From NCBI RefSeq assembly GCF_964656455.1, contig NC_135722.1, positions 50,920,628-50,984,627 on the forward strand: DNA of 64,000 nucleotides, written 5' to 3'. Of this stretch, positions 32,971 to 44,589 are shown one piece after another. The translations under genes were made by a program, and so were the position numbers. The notes below the pieces were generated by a model. That model did no database searches. It saw only the letters and a list, made by a program, of their open reading frames with translations, and was not told the origin of the DNA. The number at the start of each line of letters is the position of its first letter. Position 1 is the first letter of the stretch. This DNA is from Halichoerus grypus (lineage: Eukaryota; Chordata; Mammalia; Carnivora; Phocidae).

Positions 32971-34600
32971 GCAAGAAAAAAATGAGCATCTAGTCTCAAG
33001 AAATAACAAGGCAAGACTCATAAAACTGTCAAAACACATGGTCAGGCCGTGAGGAAGATTACTCTGAGGAGCTGCGGGGATGGAGGAGAGCTAAGGTACA
33101 GAGGGTCTCACAGGAACAGTTCCTAGCCACCACACCCCTCACAAAGTAAAGGGGGCCCAACCCTGCTTTTATGGCTTGACACCTAGACCCTGTATTATCT
33201 ATTTACCTCTCACCCCTATGAGATGGTACTTCCCTGAGGTTACACACATGTTATTACCCTATCTGCACCATCAGCACCCTGCCCGGGCACACAGCTGCAC
33301 CTCCTGCCGACTGCACAAAGACTCAGGCTGGCCCGACCCGCCCGACTCACCCACGCAATACTTCAAACGAGGCACACTTAGTCTATCAGGCACCTGCCAT
33401 GTCAAGATGTGGCTCCTCCACAAAGAGCTGAGGTAAAGCTGAGAGAAAGTGACTTTGGCCAAGTAATGAACCTCTTACTTGTTCCTGTAAGATACTGATA
33501 ACAACAATCACCTCAGAAGGCTGTGCGAGAAGCTAATGTGAAAGCTCCCAGCACAGCTGCTGGCACACAGTTCTGGCACCCGAGACTGCCGGCTCCCTCC
33601 TCATAACCCTTCTGAGCTCCTGCAGAAACTATTTTGGTTCTGGTTTTGTATGTTCGTGGACCAACGTTTATTAAACTGCGAGTATTTATTTATGTGCAGG
33701 GCACTGTGTTGACCTCATCCTAGGCATCTCTGACGCAACCTCAGCATCCGGCACGGGGCCCACCAGAGCTGCCCCGCACACGGTAAGCACTAACCAGGGA
33801 CCTCCCGAGGAGACTCCCAGACACGCAGGCACAGAAGAGATCAAGTCCCTGGCAGCATCAGCGGATACATTTAGAGAGCCCCTCCCCTAGTAGAGCCTGG
33901 CCATCGCGATGACCATAAAAATACAAGAAGGATCCAGATGAGTTCCTCAAAACTGCTCTAGGGACCATACGGCAATGTTCCAAACTATAGCGCATCTCCA
34001 TTTAGGACCTGGGTTGCAGTATTACACTGACCACCCACCTTCACCTGTCCTCACACTACCCATTGTGAGGAAAGGAAAGCGCTCCTTCCTTTTAGCACTG
34101 CCTGTTTGGAAAAGCTGACCTCCCGGGAAACGGCTGGGTCCGTAGCCTGGCAAATAGGATCTGGCAAAAGCTTGAACCCTACAAAAGCATCTCAATCATT
34201 CCACCTTGCTGGGCTCCAGCGCTGAAAATAGCCCCAGATGAAAAACAAGCTGTGTGGACTACTTATCCAGTTTCATAGCAAAAGCAGGCCTCAAGCTGAC
34301 TGAAGAGGACAAGCCCCTCACTCCTTAACTCAAGCAGGACTAGAGGCCTCACCTGTTTCTGGCCCCATAGCAACTGGCATAGCTCTGGCACCTCTCAGGC
34401 TTCATCTTTCCAAAACAGCAATGGAACAAGTGCAGGACAGGGAAGGGCCTTCCACAGTCAGCCGAGCGCTGCTTAAAGGGGCGGCAGGGAGAGCGCTATT
34501 CCCGGACACAGACCCTTTATTCCTTCATCAAATCCGAGGGCAAAAATCAAAGGCCCACACCTGACAAAGAAGCATTCTGTACCTCTGCTTTCCCATCTGG
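32971..34600. other. Single-copy intron with one MIR-like piece
   Basis: A weak plus-sense MIR is visible at about 33445-33570 (TTGGCCAAGTAATGAACCTC; GCTGCTGGCACACAG). The rest shows no repeat or gene. Confidence 0.45.
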
Positions 34601-34860
34601 TTCCTCTATCAAGGCCCTGTCTCAACGCCTGCCTAAGGGAAACCTTCCCTAATCCCAAATCAGAGTCAGTCCGTCCGCAGTCTTGCACACCAAGCCCATG
34701 CCTGGTGCACACCCTGACCCATATGCCACCAGAGTCAACTCTTTCCAGCTCTGTGTACCCCAGAACATTACGCACTTCCAAGGCAGGGCCCGCGTCTCAT
34801 AATGTCTGTGTCTCCAGTTAAAGCAGGTGCTCAAAGGCCGGTTTGTTGTAGCATGAAAGT
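34600..34860 (+). mobile_element. Possible L2 fragment
   Basis: GGAAACCTTCCCTAATCCCA followed by AATGTCTGTGTCTCCAG and GCAGGTGCTCAAAGG fits L2 3' order weakly. Overlapping ORFs here have no family match. Confidence 0.4.
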
Positions 34861-35689
34861 AAGCAGGTACATTAACAAGACAGCAAGTATAAGGACAAGA
34901 ATGTATCCTGCCTTGCTCTCCCTGTTGTCCCAAGTGTACGCTGCCCTCCGGCCCTGGGTTCAGGCTGGCTTTCCCAGGCTTCCTCTCATCGCCCAGCTCA
35001 TAGCCGTCTCTCCCTCCTCTGACTGTGCATATCCTGGCCGAACCATTCCCTGGACCCAGGAAGGTGTGTTTGGGAACTCCTTCAGGACGTGGTCGATGGA
35101 ACGGCCACATGAGAGTCCCCCAATAAGTGTTTACAGAGTAAAAAGGAAAAAAAAAAAAAAAAGCAAAAAAACTTCCCTTGAGCTTTCAATAGCTCATCTG
35201 TAAGAAGATGAAAAAAATATCTGTCACTGGTGTCTCACCTGGTTTCACCTGGTTGCTCCCACAAGCTTCGATTATCTTTCTCCCTATCCTCCACTGGTTC
35301 CCAGGGAGTTCTCCATAAAGAATTCAGGGCAAATGGTTCAGCACCTATATTTGGATCTACAACTGTGTGATACTCAAGATGTCATCAGAACAGAGATGAC
35401 AGCTCATTCTTCACATCCCACATCCTTCAGACTATAGGGAGTGATTCATCCATACTTATCCAGCCAAAGGCAGGAAAAGTCCCTTGAACCAAAGCAGGAC
35501 AATGTTGCTCCACCTACTCACTGGTGGGCCCGTGCCTAAAATCATGTTCAGGCTCACATCTAAACTGGGAAGCCCTCACCTTTGTGGGCTGAAGTCCTGG
35601 GGGAAGACTTCCAATCAGAAAGAAAATAAATGATAAATTTCTACAACTGTGTTAAAACCGACAGTTTTCAGCAAATCCAAGTTATTTTT
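34861..35689. other. Single-copy intron
   Basis: An A-run at 35149-35172 is the only simple repeat. No gene recognised. Confidence 0.5.
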
Positions 35690-36165
35690 GTTTTTATTGA
35701 GATATAATTTGTATACCATACAATTCACCCTTTTAAAGGTACAATTCAGTGGTTTTCAGTATATTCACAAAGTAATGCAGCCATCACCAACGATCTAATT
35801 TCAGAACATTTTCATCACCCTAAAAATGAACCGCATACCCACTAGCAGTCACTCCCCATTACCCCTGCCGCCAGCCCCTGGCAACCTCTAAGCTATTTTC
35901 CGTCTATACAGATGTGCCTATTCTGGACATTTCAATAAATGGAATCACATAATATGTTGTCTTTTCACTTAGCATAATTTTTCAAGCTTCATCCATGTTG
36001 TAGCATCTATCAGTACTTTGTTCCATTTTATGGCTGCATAATATTCCATTATATGGATACTTCACATTTTGTCTATTTATCAGTTGATGGACATTTGGGT
36101 TGTCTCCACTTTTTGGCTACTATAAATAATGCTACTGGGAACATTCCTGTACAACACCTTTGGCC
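35690..36165 (-). mobile_element. L1 3'-end fragment (only L1 in STIM1 sense)
   Basis: Antisense blocks TATTGAGATATAATTTGTAT, CCATCACCAACGATCTAATT, GCCTATTCTGGACATTTCAA and TGGACATTTGGGTTGTCTCC identify an old L1 3' region on the minus strand. Confidence 0.85.
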
Positions 36166-36259
36166 TTCCAGGTGTTGAAAACATCTGGCTGGCTCCCATA
36201 CTGTTCACTCATTCTCTTGACTTAGAAAAGGCAGAGCCAAGCATCATGCTACTCACCAT

Positions 36260-36460
36260 TTAAGAAAGCACTTTCACTGTCCACTAACTCACTGAATCTT
36301 TACAAAACTCCCCATAACCTCAAGGCAGGGATTCCTGCTACCATTTTATATATAAAGAAACCCTAACCTTGAAAATTTAAGTAATTTTGCTAAGTCACAA
36401 AGGTACAGGGACAGAAGAACCCAGATCTTCTGATTCTTGGTCCAGACCTCTGTGAGTTGA
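36260..36460 (-). mobile_element. MIR
   Basis: CTCACTGAATCTTTACAAAA, ATTTTGCTAAGTCACAAAGG, GAACCCAGATCTTCTGATTC. Confidence 0.7.
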
Positions 36461-36469
36461 CTTAAAAGG

Positions 36470-36732
36470 CCATCCAATTAGACGCTTTCCTTGACCATCC
36501 TACCTAAAATAGCACCCCATCACTCTCTAACACTTTGTCTTGCTTAACTTTGTTTTCTAGAACTTATTATTATGTGAAATTATATTACACATCTACTTGT
36601 TTATTGCCTATCCTCCTACTTAAATATAAGACAACAGGGACTATGATTCTTATTATCTATTGCATATCAAGTGCCTAGCAGAGTTCCTAATACAGAGTAA
36701 GGTCTTAATATTTATTATATGAATGAATAAAT
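36470..36732 (+). mobile_element. L2 3' fragment
   Basis: TTCCTTGACCATCCTACCTA, AAATAGCACCCCATCACTCT, GTGCCTAGCAGAGTTCCTAA. Confidence 0.78.
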
Positions 36733-36814
36733 CTGGTGCAGCTCCCAAATGATCCCCTCTACACCATTTCTGCCAAGTAAGCCTCCAGTCTACACTCAAA
36801 ATTCCACTCTATGC

Positions 36815-37140
36815 TCATTTCATTCAGCATTTATTAACATCCACTAGCCAGGCCATCTAGATGATAAGGACAGAAATAAATCAAAATATAATCCCTGACT
36901 CTAGAAATACAACCTAGTGATTTGAGGCAGACAATAAAAAAGTATACCATTATAGAGATGTTCATAGCAAAGAGTACCTAACTAGTGGAATAAGGAGGAG
37001 AAAGGGGTTAATAAAGCTTCTCAGAGGGAGTAACATTTGACCTGAGCCTGGAAGAACAATTATAATTTCAGCCACCAGAAGAAGGGAAGGATATTCTAGA
37101 CAAAAGAAAAAGCCTGATCATAGGCTAAGAGACATAAAAA
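36815..37140 (-). mobile_element. L2 fragment
   Basis: TCATTCAGCATTTATTAACA, AGTAACATTTGACCTGAGCC, GGAAGGATATTCTAGACAAA. Confidence 0.72.
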
Positions 37141-37152
37141 ATCTAAGTATAT

Positions 37153-37354
37153 ATATTTTTTAAAAGATTCATTTATTTATTTTAGAGAGGGGGAGGGGGA
37201 GGGGCAGAGGGAGAGGAAGAGAGAGAGAATCCCAAGCAGACTCCCCGCTGAGCACGGAGCCCAACGTGGGACTCAATCTCATAACCCTGAGATCATGACC
37301 TGAGCCAAAATGGAGAATCGGACACTTAACCGACAGAGCCACCCAGGTGCCTCA
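37153..37354 (-). mobile_element. SINEC, older
   Basis: Centre CTCCCCGCTGAGCACGGAG. Diverged duplication ATCTAAGTATAT/ATCTAGGTATAT on the two sides. Confidence 0.88.
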
Positions 37355-37392
37355 AAGATCTAGGTATATTTAAAGACAAGTTAGTGATTTTT

Positions 37393-37597
37393 TATTTTTT
37401 TTTTTAAAGATTTTATTTATTTATTTGACAGAGAGATAGAGAGAGAGAACAAGTAGGCAGAGAGGCGGGCAGAGGGAGAGGGAGAAGCAGGCTCCCCGCC
37501 GAGCAGGGAGCCCGATGCAGGGCTCGATCCCAGGACCCTGGGATCATGACCTGAGCCGAAGGCAGCCGCTTAACCAACTGAGCCACCCAGGCGCCCC
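37393..37597 (-). mobile_element. SINEC
   Basis: 18-bp perfect duplication GACAAGTTAGTGATTTTT at 37375-37392 and 37598-37615. Confidence 0.96.
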
Positions 37598-37700
37598 GAC
37601 AAGTTAGTGATTTTTAAGTCTAGGAAGGTTTGCCCCAAAAGTATGTTTAAAAAAAATTTGAATGTCTGGTATTCAGAATATATAAAGAACTCTTATAGTT

Positions 37701-38240
37701 TGTATTAGTCAGCGTTCTCCAGAGAAGCATAACCAATAGGCTATATATACAGAAAGAGAGAAAGATACAGATATATATAGATATATATATATATCAGAGA
37801 AAATTTATTATAGGAATTGACTCACATGGTTATGGAGGCCAAGAAGTCCCACCATCTGCCATCTGCAGAGAATCAGGAAAGCTGGTGGTGTGATTCAGAA
37901 CAAGTCCAGAGGCCTTGGCCAGGTGGTGGGGTGATGGTGTAAGTCCCAGTCCAAGTTTAAAGCCTGACAACTAGGAGCTCTGATGTACAAAAGTAGAAGA
38001 TGGATGTCTCAGCTCAAGCAATGAGAATAAGTTCACCCTCCTCCCCTTTTTGTTCTAGTCAGGCCCTCAGGAGATTGGATGATGCCCACTGGTATTGGTG
38101 AGAGTGGTCTTCTTTACTCAGTTTCCTGACCCACATACTGATCTCTCCTGAAAACATGTTCACAGACACACCCAGAAACAATGTTTGATCAGCTCTCTGG
38201 GCATCCCTTAGCCCGGCCCACATGAAATTAACTGTCGCAC
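37701..38240 (-). mobile_element. LTR-like element nested in L1
   Basis: Starts TGTATTAGTCAGCGTTCTCC, contains TTTATTATAGGAATTGACTC and GATTGGATGATGCCCACTGG, and ends near AACTGTCGCACA, so it has TG...CA ends. It interrupts the L1 between ACTCTTATAG and TTCAACAAGA. Family not assigned; a solo LTR is the likely reading. Confidence 0.55.
37735..37798. repeat. AT-rich simple repeat
   Basis: TATATA and GATATATATA units within the LTR-like element. Confidence 0.7.
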
Positions 38241-39130
38241 AATTCAACAAGAAAAAGACAAAACCCAATTAAAAAATGGACAAAGAACTTGCATAGACAT
38301 TTCTCCAAAGATGATGTACAAATGGCCAAGAAGCAGAGGAAAAGACAACATCATTAGTCATCAGACAAATGCAAATCAAAACCACAATGAAATACCACTT
38401 CACACCCACTTGGATGGCTATAATCAAAAAAACAGAAAATAACAAATGTCAGAATGTAGAGAAATTGGACCCCTTGCATACTGATGGAGGGAGTATAAAG
38501 TGGTGCAGCTCCTTTGGAAAACAGTTTGGCAGTTCTTCAAAAACTTAAACATAGAATTACCATACGACCCAGCAATTCTACTCCTGGAATATACCCCCAA
38601 AGAATTGAAAACAGGTACTCAAACAACTACATGTACATGCATGTTCATAGCAGCACCACTGACAACAACCAAAAGATGGAAACAGCCAAGTGTCCGCCAA
38701 CAGAGGAGTAATAAACAAATTGTGGTATATACGTACAATGGAATATTAGCTATCCATAAAAAGGAATAGAATACAGCTTCATTCTACATGCCACATGCTA
38801 CAACACAAATAAACCTCCAGAATATTATGCTAAGCGAAAGAAGCCAGACGCAAAAGGTGACATATATCATGATTCTGTTCAGATGAAATATCCAGAATAG
38901 GTAAATCCGTATAGCCAGAATGCAGATTGGCTGCCACCAGGTGAAGGAGAGGGGGAAATGAGAGCAACTGCTTAATGAGTACGGGATTCCTTGGGTGTAT
39001 AAAAATGGTTTGGAACTAGATAGAGGTGTTGCTTACACACCATTGTGAATGTACTAAATGCCACTGAGTCATACATGTGTATAGTTAATTTTATGTTATG
39101 TGAATTTCACCTCATTTAAAAAATAAAAAA

Positions 39131-39649
39131 AGGTGAATGGCCTATGGTATCATATTCTAAAAGGAAAAACTCAAAGCTACTAATGTTTTCCCATCCAGCT
39201 TCTTCCTGCCTTTCCACAAAGCCTGCCCTCACATCCCAATGCATCCAAACCTGCCATTTTAGCAATGAGTTATATTCCCTTGCTCTTGTTTTCTAGTCAT
39301 TTCCTGTGTCAGGCCTTCTAAAGTATCCAGTGAGAAAGCAAACTCCTTTCTGAATAGGGTCTATGTGTCCTTGTTGTTTCCCTTACAGCACAGCCCGGTC
39401 ACGGGTGGAGAGTAGGGAAGGTGCTGCATGGGCTCCCCGGAAGCAGCAGTTTGGAGCGGTGCTATCTCTGAGAAGGGAGCTGGGAGCTGGGTGGCCACAG
39501 AGACCAAAGATACAACTATCACACAATGGTCTAAATCTGAATGATTTTCTTTTGGGGCAGGATGGGGGTTCAAGGAGAATACAGAAGTATTTAAAAAATA
39601 GCTTCGGAGCAATATCTGATTTCAGAAATCACTGAAATCTCTCAATAAC
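39131..39649. other. Single-copy intron
   Basis: No gene or repeat recognised. Confidence 0.5.
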
Positions 39650-39661
39650 AACTGTGTTCTT

Positions 39662-39885
39662 GGGCGCCTGGGTGGCTCAGTTGGTTAGGTGTCTGCCTTT
39701 GGCTCAGGTCATGATCCCAGGGTCCTGAGATCGAGCCCCACATCGGGCTCCCTGCTTGGCGGAGAACATGTTTCTCCCTCTACCCCTCACCCTTCCCACT
39801 CCCCCTTCCCCCTCCCCCTGCTTGTGCTCGCTCTCTCACATGCTTTCTCTCTCTCTCAAATAAATAAAATCTTAAAAAAAAAAAA
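39662..39885 (+). mobile_element. SINEC
   Basis: Duplication AACTGTGTTCTT at 39650-39661 and 39886-39897. Body extended by CTTCCC/CCTCCC repeats. Confidence 0.95.
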
Positions 39886-39897
39886 AACTGTGTTCTT

Positions 39898-40205
39898 GAT
39901 TTTTCAGAAGCAACAATTCTAATGCCCAAGTCTTTCAGGAAAACAAAGATTTTACTCCCAAAGTTTGACTCTGAAGCCATCCATCAGCTGTGCACGAGCC
40001 ATTTTCATTGCCCAAAGTAGGCAGTAGAGACTAGAGACATCGGGCCCCACATTCAAGTTCTGATCCATCAACCAAAAGGCCCCAGTGCAGCATATCATCA
40101 CTGATGTCTGCAACCCAACCCACAGGGAATAACCTGCAAGGGTCACCGGCATGTCTTCCTCAGGCTCCTCATGCCTTATACTTACAGATACTTCCTTTCT
40201 TTAAG
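39898..40205. other. Single-copy intron
   Basis: Nothing recognised. Confidence 0.5.
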
Positions 40206-40330
40206 GGCCATCATGTGGCCCTTAAATACATTCTCACAATAGCCCTAAGGCTCATACAGATTCATGATTTCTCCAGGGTCATGTGGCTAATAAACAACAG
40301 CAAAACCAGATTTTAAGGTCTAGTCTGCCT
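40206..40330 (-). mobile_element. MIR fragment
   Basis: TTCTCACAATAGCCCTAAGG then CAAAACCAGATTTTAAGGTC. Confidence 0.6.
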
Positions 40331-40685
40331 GCTCCCCAAGCTCAGGCCACTGCCACACCACGAAATTGTCCAGCACCACACATCCTGCCCTATTTCCTGG
40401 ATGTCTATGGGAGAATGCTCTGACCACTCAAAATAAGTCAGTGCCTGTCAGCTGAACATTAATCCTGGAAGCTGCAGGGCCAGAACCTCTCTGAGGCAGT
40501 AGCAACCCGGAGCACTGACACCTCTGAGACGTACCTGAGATGGCTATCTGGGCTCCCCCACCACTCCCCAGGTCACCAATCAAGCCTCCTGAATGTAGAT
40601 GTTCTGCCTCAGATGGCCCTCGAAGGCAGGGTTCTAGGAAATGCCAGGGACAAATACTAATGTGGAAGGCATGGCAAACAACACA
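40331..40685. other. Single-copy intron
   Basis: Nothing recognised. Confidence 0.5.
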
Positions 40686-40689
40686 CGAA

Positions 40690-40860
40690 GCCAGAAAGCA
40701 ATAGACCTGAGACCTAGTCTAGTTCTGTCCCCAAGTGGTTATATGACCTTGAGAAGTTTGCCTGCCTTCTTTGTATTTGTTTTCTCTGCTATGGTACAGA
40801 AATAATCATCCCCTACCAGGTCTCATAGGTTTGCTATGGGTATGATGAACAGAAAGACTC
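40690..40860 (+). mobile_element. MIR
   Basis: GAGACCTAGTCTAGTTCTGT, GTTATATGACCTTGAGAAGT, TTTGTTTTCTCTGCTATGGT. Confidence 0.65.
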
Positions 40861-41425
40861 ATCTTGAACAGGAGAGGGCTTTGTAAAGGGCAAAGCACAA
40901 AGTAACTGTGGGGTCATTATGATATGACTACCACCAGCTGGCTGGAGAGATTAATGTCCATGAAACAATTAGAAGGTGAAAGAGTAGATAATGAGGTACC
41001 AAATTATATGATACAGACCTGGAAGATTATAGTCTCGAAAGGGGAATCTCTGGGATCAGTCAGAGAAACTGCATAGAAAAGAACGGACAGGACTAGAGGA
41101 TGATGGCAGCAGAAATGTGTAGCCAGCGGGAAGGGGATGAAGCAGCAGGAGGCTAACGGTGCTAGATCAAATGCTGTGTGTTGGGAGGGCAGGGAGGCCA
41201 CAGTGCGTAGACTGTGGAGAGAAGACCGTCAGGCCAAGGGGCTGGGGCAAGATGCAGTTGGCAACAGGGAGCAACAGGGGAGAGCAGAGCTGGATTTCAC
41301 AGCAAACACTTACCGCGCACTAACAATGTGGTAGGCACTATCAGAGGTTAGGGGGATACCAAGACGGAGAAAGACATGAACCTTGCTCTCATGACTGCAT
41401 TTGAATCCTAGCTCTTCTGTCTGCA
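40861..41425. other. Single-copy intron, possibly with antisense L2 remnants
   Basis: GGTAGGCACTATCAGAGGTT (about 41331) hints at an antisense L2/MIR end. No gene. Confidence 0.4.
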
Positions 41426-41429
41426 GTGA

Positions 41430-41680
41430 CATGAACATCAAGGAATAAGCTTTACAATCACAGGATTCTGGATTCAAATCCCTGCACTGCTATTGCTACA
41501 TCAGTGACCTTCATGGAGTAACCAAAACTCTCTAATTCCCACTTTCCTCATTTGCAGTACAGAAATAATAACAATCTTTCATAGGCTGGTGGTGAGTACT
41601 AAATTATATAAAGCACGTTAAAAAAAGAAACTTGGTAGGTGCCTTCTCAACATACAACAGATAACTATTACCATTATCAT
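41430..41680 (+). mobile_element. MIR
   Basis: GGATTCTGGATTCAAATCCC, TCCCACTTTCCTCATTTGCA, TAATAACAATCTTTCATAGG. Confidence 0.75.
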
Positions 41681-41684
41681 TCAC

Positions 41685-41830
41685 CAGCTCCGTGACCTTG
41701 GGAAAGTTGCTTAACTTCTCTGGGCTTTATTTCATCATTGGTAAACTTCACAAGGTTGTTGTGAAGATGAAAGGAAATAACTGGTCGAAAGTACCTAGCA
41801 CGAGGCAACAGCTCAGCAAAGTTCTCTTTT
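41685..41830 (+). mobile_element. Second MIR in tandem
   Basis: CTCCGTGACCTTGGGAAAGT, TTGCTTAACTTCTCTGGGCT, AAGGTTGTTGTGAAGATGAA. Confidence 0.8.
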
Positions 41831-42953
41831 CTTTCCTTATCTCCTTCCCTTAACCCTCCTCCCTTTCCCTTTTCCATATTTGAGATCTCCCTTGTGACAA
41901 TGCTCAGCCCCCAAGGAGGGCACTGAGGACATAGCTAGGGCACTTGCTGACTCTAGAAGTCAGCAGGCCCATTTAACCCCCCAACTAACTTACCCAGGGC
42001 CTGACCACTCCCATCAGGGAACACGTTCTTTACCCACTTCTTGCCAAGTGGCTTCAATTTGCAAGCACGAAGCCCTTTCTACCTGACGGTCTGACAATTC
42101 CTCCTGTGAAACTAAACCAGAAGAGAAAGCCCTGACGTCTAAAATGATGATAAAAGACAGGAGAGTGGTATTTCCCGTGTCTTTCCATAGGAGAAAAGGG
42201 AAAGGTACTGGGCGCCCTGACCGAGGGGCAGACAGATCCCACAGGCCTGGCAGGCAAGGCAGGCAAACCTGTGGCGACTTCCAGAGGTTCTGGGAATGTC
42301 TGAGAACAAGGCCCTCAGCCTGCTGGAGTCACTCAGGCATGAGGAAAAAATTAGGTTTTCACTAGGAAAGGTCAACTCATAAATACCTGATTAACCCGAG
42401 CAAACACATTCTGCTTCAAGTCCAGGGAGAATTTACAACTGATCCAGAACAGAAGTCAAGCTGAGTACACGTTTTCAAAGCTGTAACTAACAATTGCTGA
42501 GGGAGGGCCTGGTGGAGGAAGTGATGGCTGGCTATAAAAGCCTAATCCAAATCAGGTGAGTGCAGACTCTCCCGTGGAAGCTGCTTTTTCTGGAAACAAC
42601 CTCTGCACAAACCTGCAGTGCAAAAGCTACCTTGCCTTGAAAGACAAGAGCCAGCCCTTCCACCAAGACCATGGGAGATGCAGAGAAGCAAAGCATAGTA
42701 ATGACGACACCCTTGCAGGGAATTCTTTTTGTGAAGAAATAATACCGATAACTCTAATCTTATACCTAAGGAAGACATGGTCAGATCAAACCCGTGAAGC
42801 CACTAGCTAGGCTTGCCCAAGCCTGCACAGATGTGCTTTTCCCTCTGCTTCCATCCCACTTTGCAAATCGGGAAGGAAAAAAGAAAGGGGAAACGATCTT
42901 TCATAAAACACTTACTAGGACTCCTACAAAAGTTGTTAAACGTTTAAATGGTT
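41831..42953. other. Single-copy intron
   Basis: About 1.1 kb with no repeat recognised. Contains a TATAAAAG match at 42533-42540 on the plus strand with no gene model downstream. Confidence 0.5.
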
Positions 42954-43145
42954 TTGTTTTTTTTTTAAGATTTATTTATGGGGTGGGAGGCAGAGGGAGA
43001 ATTCAGAGAATCCTCAAGCAGACTCCCTGCTGAGCCCAGAGCCTGCCCTTGCAAAGACAGGGCTTGATCCCAGGACCCTGAGATCACAACCCGAGCGGAA
43101 ATAAAGAGTCAGAAGCTCAACCAACTGAGCTACCCAGGCACCCCA
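42954..43145 (-). mobile_element. SINEC, older
   Basis: Diverged copy with duplicated-looking GAGCCCAGAGCCTGCCC centre. Duplication AAACGTTTAAATG/AAACTTTTAAATG. Confidence 0.86.
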
Positions 43146-43149
43146 AACT

Positions 43150-43512
43150 TTTAAATGCTTTTAATCCTCCCAATAATCCTGTATGATAGCTAATCCTAGT
43201 CCCATTTTATTTATTTATTTATTTATTTATTAATATTTCCTTTATTTGTCAGAGAGAGAGAGAGCACGAGCAGGGGGAGGGGCAGAGGGAGAAGCAGACT
43301 CCCCGCTGAGCAGGGAGTCGGACGTGGAACTCGATCCCAAGACCCTGGGATCACGACCGGAGCCCAAGGCAGATGCTTAACCGACTGAGCCACCCAGGCA
43401 CCCCTCCTAGTCCCATTAGAAATGGAGCCCCGGAAAGATCAGGCAACTTGCTCAGGAAAGGGGCTGGTAACGGCAGAGCCCAAATCTGAGCCTAGCCTGC
43501 ATGATTCCAAAA
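43150..43512 (-). mobile_element. MIR split by a SINE
   Basis: AATCCTCCCAATAATCCTGT on the left and GATCAGGCAACTTGCTCAGG, GCAGAGCCCAAATCTGAGCC on the right. Confidence 0.75.
43207..43404 (-). mobile_element. SINEC
   Basis: 13-bp perfect duplication TCCTAGTCCCATT at 43194-43206 and 43405-43417. (TTTA)n tail expanded at 43207-43230. Confidence 0.94.
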
Positions 43513-43640
43513 CTTTTCTTTCCACAATTATTTATTGAGAGCCTACTCTATGTCAAGCACTAGCCCTGGGTGAATATACACCAGTGTGTAAGGCAAAACC
43601 CCTGTCATTATGGAGCTTTCTTCCCAAACACAGCTGTCTC
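43513..43640 (-). mobile_element. L2 3' fragment
   Basis: AATTATTTATTGAGAGCCTA, GTCAAGCACTAGCCCTGGG, CCTGTCATTATGGAGCTTTC. Confidence 0.7.
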
Positions 43641-43900
43641 CACATACAGCACACCACACATCTAATAAGCAGATATGCGCATTGCTTTCTGGGCTCGCAG
43701 GCAGGACTCAACAAGTACGTATGGAAGGACTGAATGCAGTCCTTTCCCTCACCTCACAAGAATTCCTCTCAGAGGCTGCCCAGACAGCATTCAACCATTT
43801 ACTCATCGAGTCTGCATCCTTCTTCCCACCTATGGCAAGCCGTACCTTAAAGCAAAGCTTCCTTGTCGTACTGATAAAATGGCTCAGTCACCCAGTGAGC
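43641..43900. other. Single-copy intron
   Basis: The overlapping ORFs at 43610-43957 have no family match and partly lie in L2/MIR sequence. Confidence 0.45.
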
Positions 43901-44035
43901 ATGACGCCAGTATACTTCAGAGTTTACAAAACACTTTCCATACGTGATCTTCTTTAGTCCTCATAAAATTTAATAAGGTAGGTATTGTTCCCATTTAACA
44001 CGGAAACAGACACCAGAAAGTTTAGTTACTAGTTT
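43901..44035 (-). mobile_element. MIR
   Basis: TTTACAAAACACTTTCCATA, CTTTAGTCCTCATAAAATTT, AGGTAGGTATTGTTCCCATT. Confidence 0.75.
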
Positions 44036-44363
44036 CTTGTGTCCTTCTACACAATTGAGTACTGCATCTGAGCTAAAGCACAGTTCTTCCTGGTCCTGAG
44101 TGCATTCTCCTCCCCTTCTCCTAAGAACATCTCATAATCTATTCTCAATATTAGACAAACCAAAAGGGTATCCTGTCACTATCTAGACCATTCTGTTTGA
44201 ATAAGCTTTTCAGGTTTCCCATAGCATCAAAACAGAACAAATAAACAAAACCACTGTGTTTTATCCTACTGTGGTATTTACTTTGATTGTTATTAATATT
44301 TTGTTACTTTTCCCCTTAAAGGTGTTTTAACTGTATTTTTCATATTCTAATTTGCCATTTATT
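44036..44363. other. Single-copy, AT-rich intron
   Basis: Nothing recognised. Confidence 0.5.
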
Positions 44364-44378
44364 CCCAAAAGAACTTTT

Positions 44379-44574
44379 TTTTTTTTAAAGATTTTATTTA
44401 TTTGACAGAGAGAGAGAGACATAGCAAGAGAGAGAACACAAGCAGGGGGAGTGGGGGAGGGAGAAGCCGGTTTCCCGCCGAGCAGGCAGCCCGATGCAGG
44501 GCTCGATCCCAGGACCCTGGGATCATGACCTGAGCCGAAGGCAGACGCTTAACGACCGAGCCACCCAGGCGCCC
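44379..44574 (-). mobile_element. SINEC, TCGTTAAGCGTCTGCC subtype
   Basis: 15-bp perfect duplication CCCAAAAGAACTTTT at 44364-44378 and 44575-44589. Confidence 0.96.
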
Positions 44575-44589
44575 CCCAAAAGAACTTTT

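Larger units (their letters stand above)
37640..39130 (+). mobile_element. L1 fragment, ORF2 end and 3'UTR
   Basis: GGTATTCAGAATATATAAAG, then after the LTR-like insert AAGAACTTGCATAGACATTT, TTGGAAAACAGTTTGGCAG, ACATGTACATGCATGTTCAT, GGAATATTAGCTATCCATAA and a 3'UTR ending in an A-run near 39120-39130. Antisense to STIM1. Confidence 0.9.

Noticed and set aside
34649..35203. Opposed ORFs of 153 and 133 codons
   Set aside because: No recognisable domain, low-quality composition, overlap with a possible L2; no splice or promoter context.
42533..42810. TATA box followed by an 84-codon ORF on the plus strand
   Set aside because: The TATAAAAG match stands alone; the ORF has no family match, and a chance octamer is expected in tens of kb.
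43610..43957. 115- and 90-codon ORFs
   Set aside because: Parts are translated L2 and MIR sequence; no family match.
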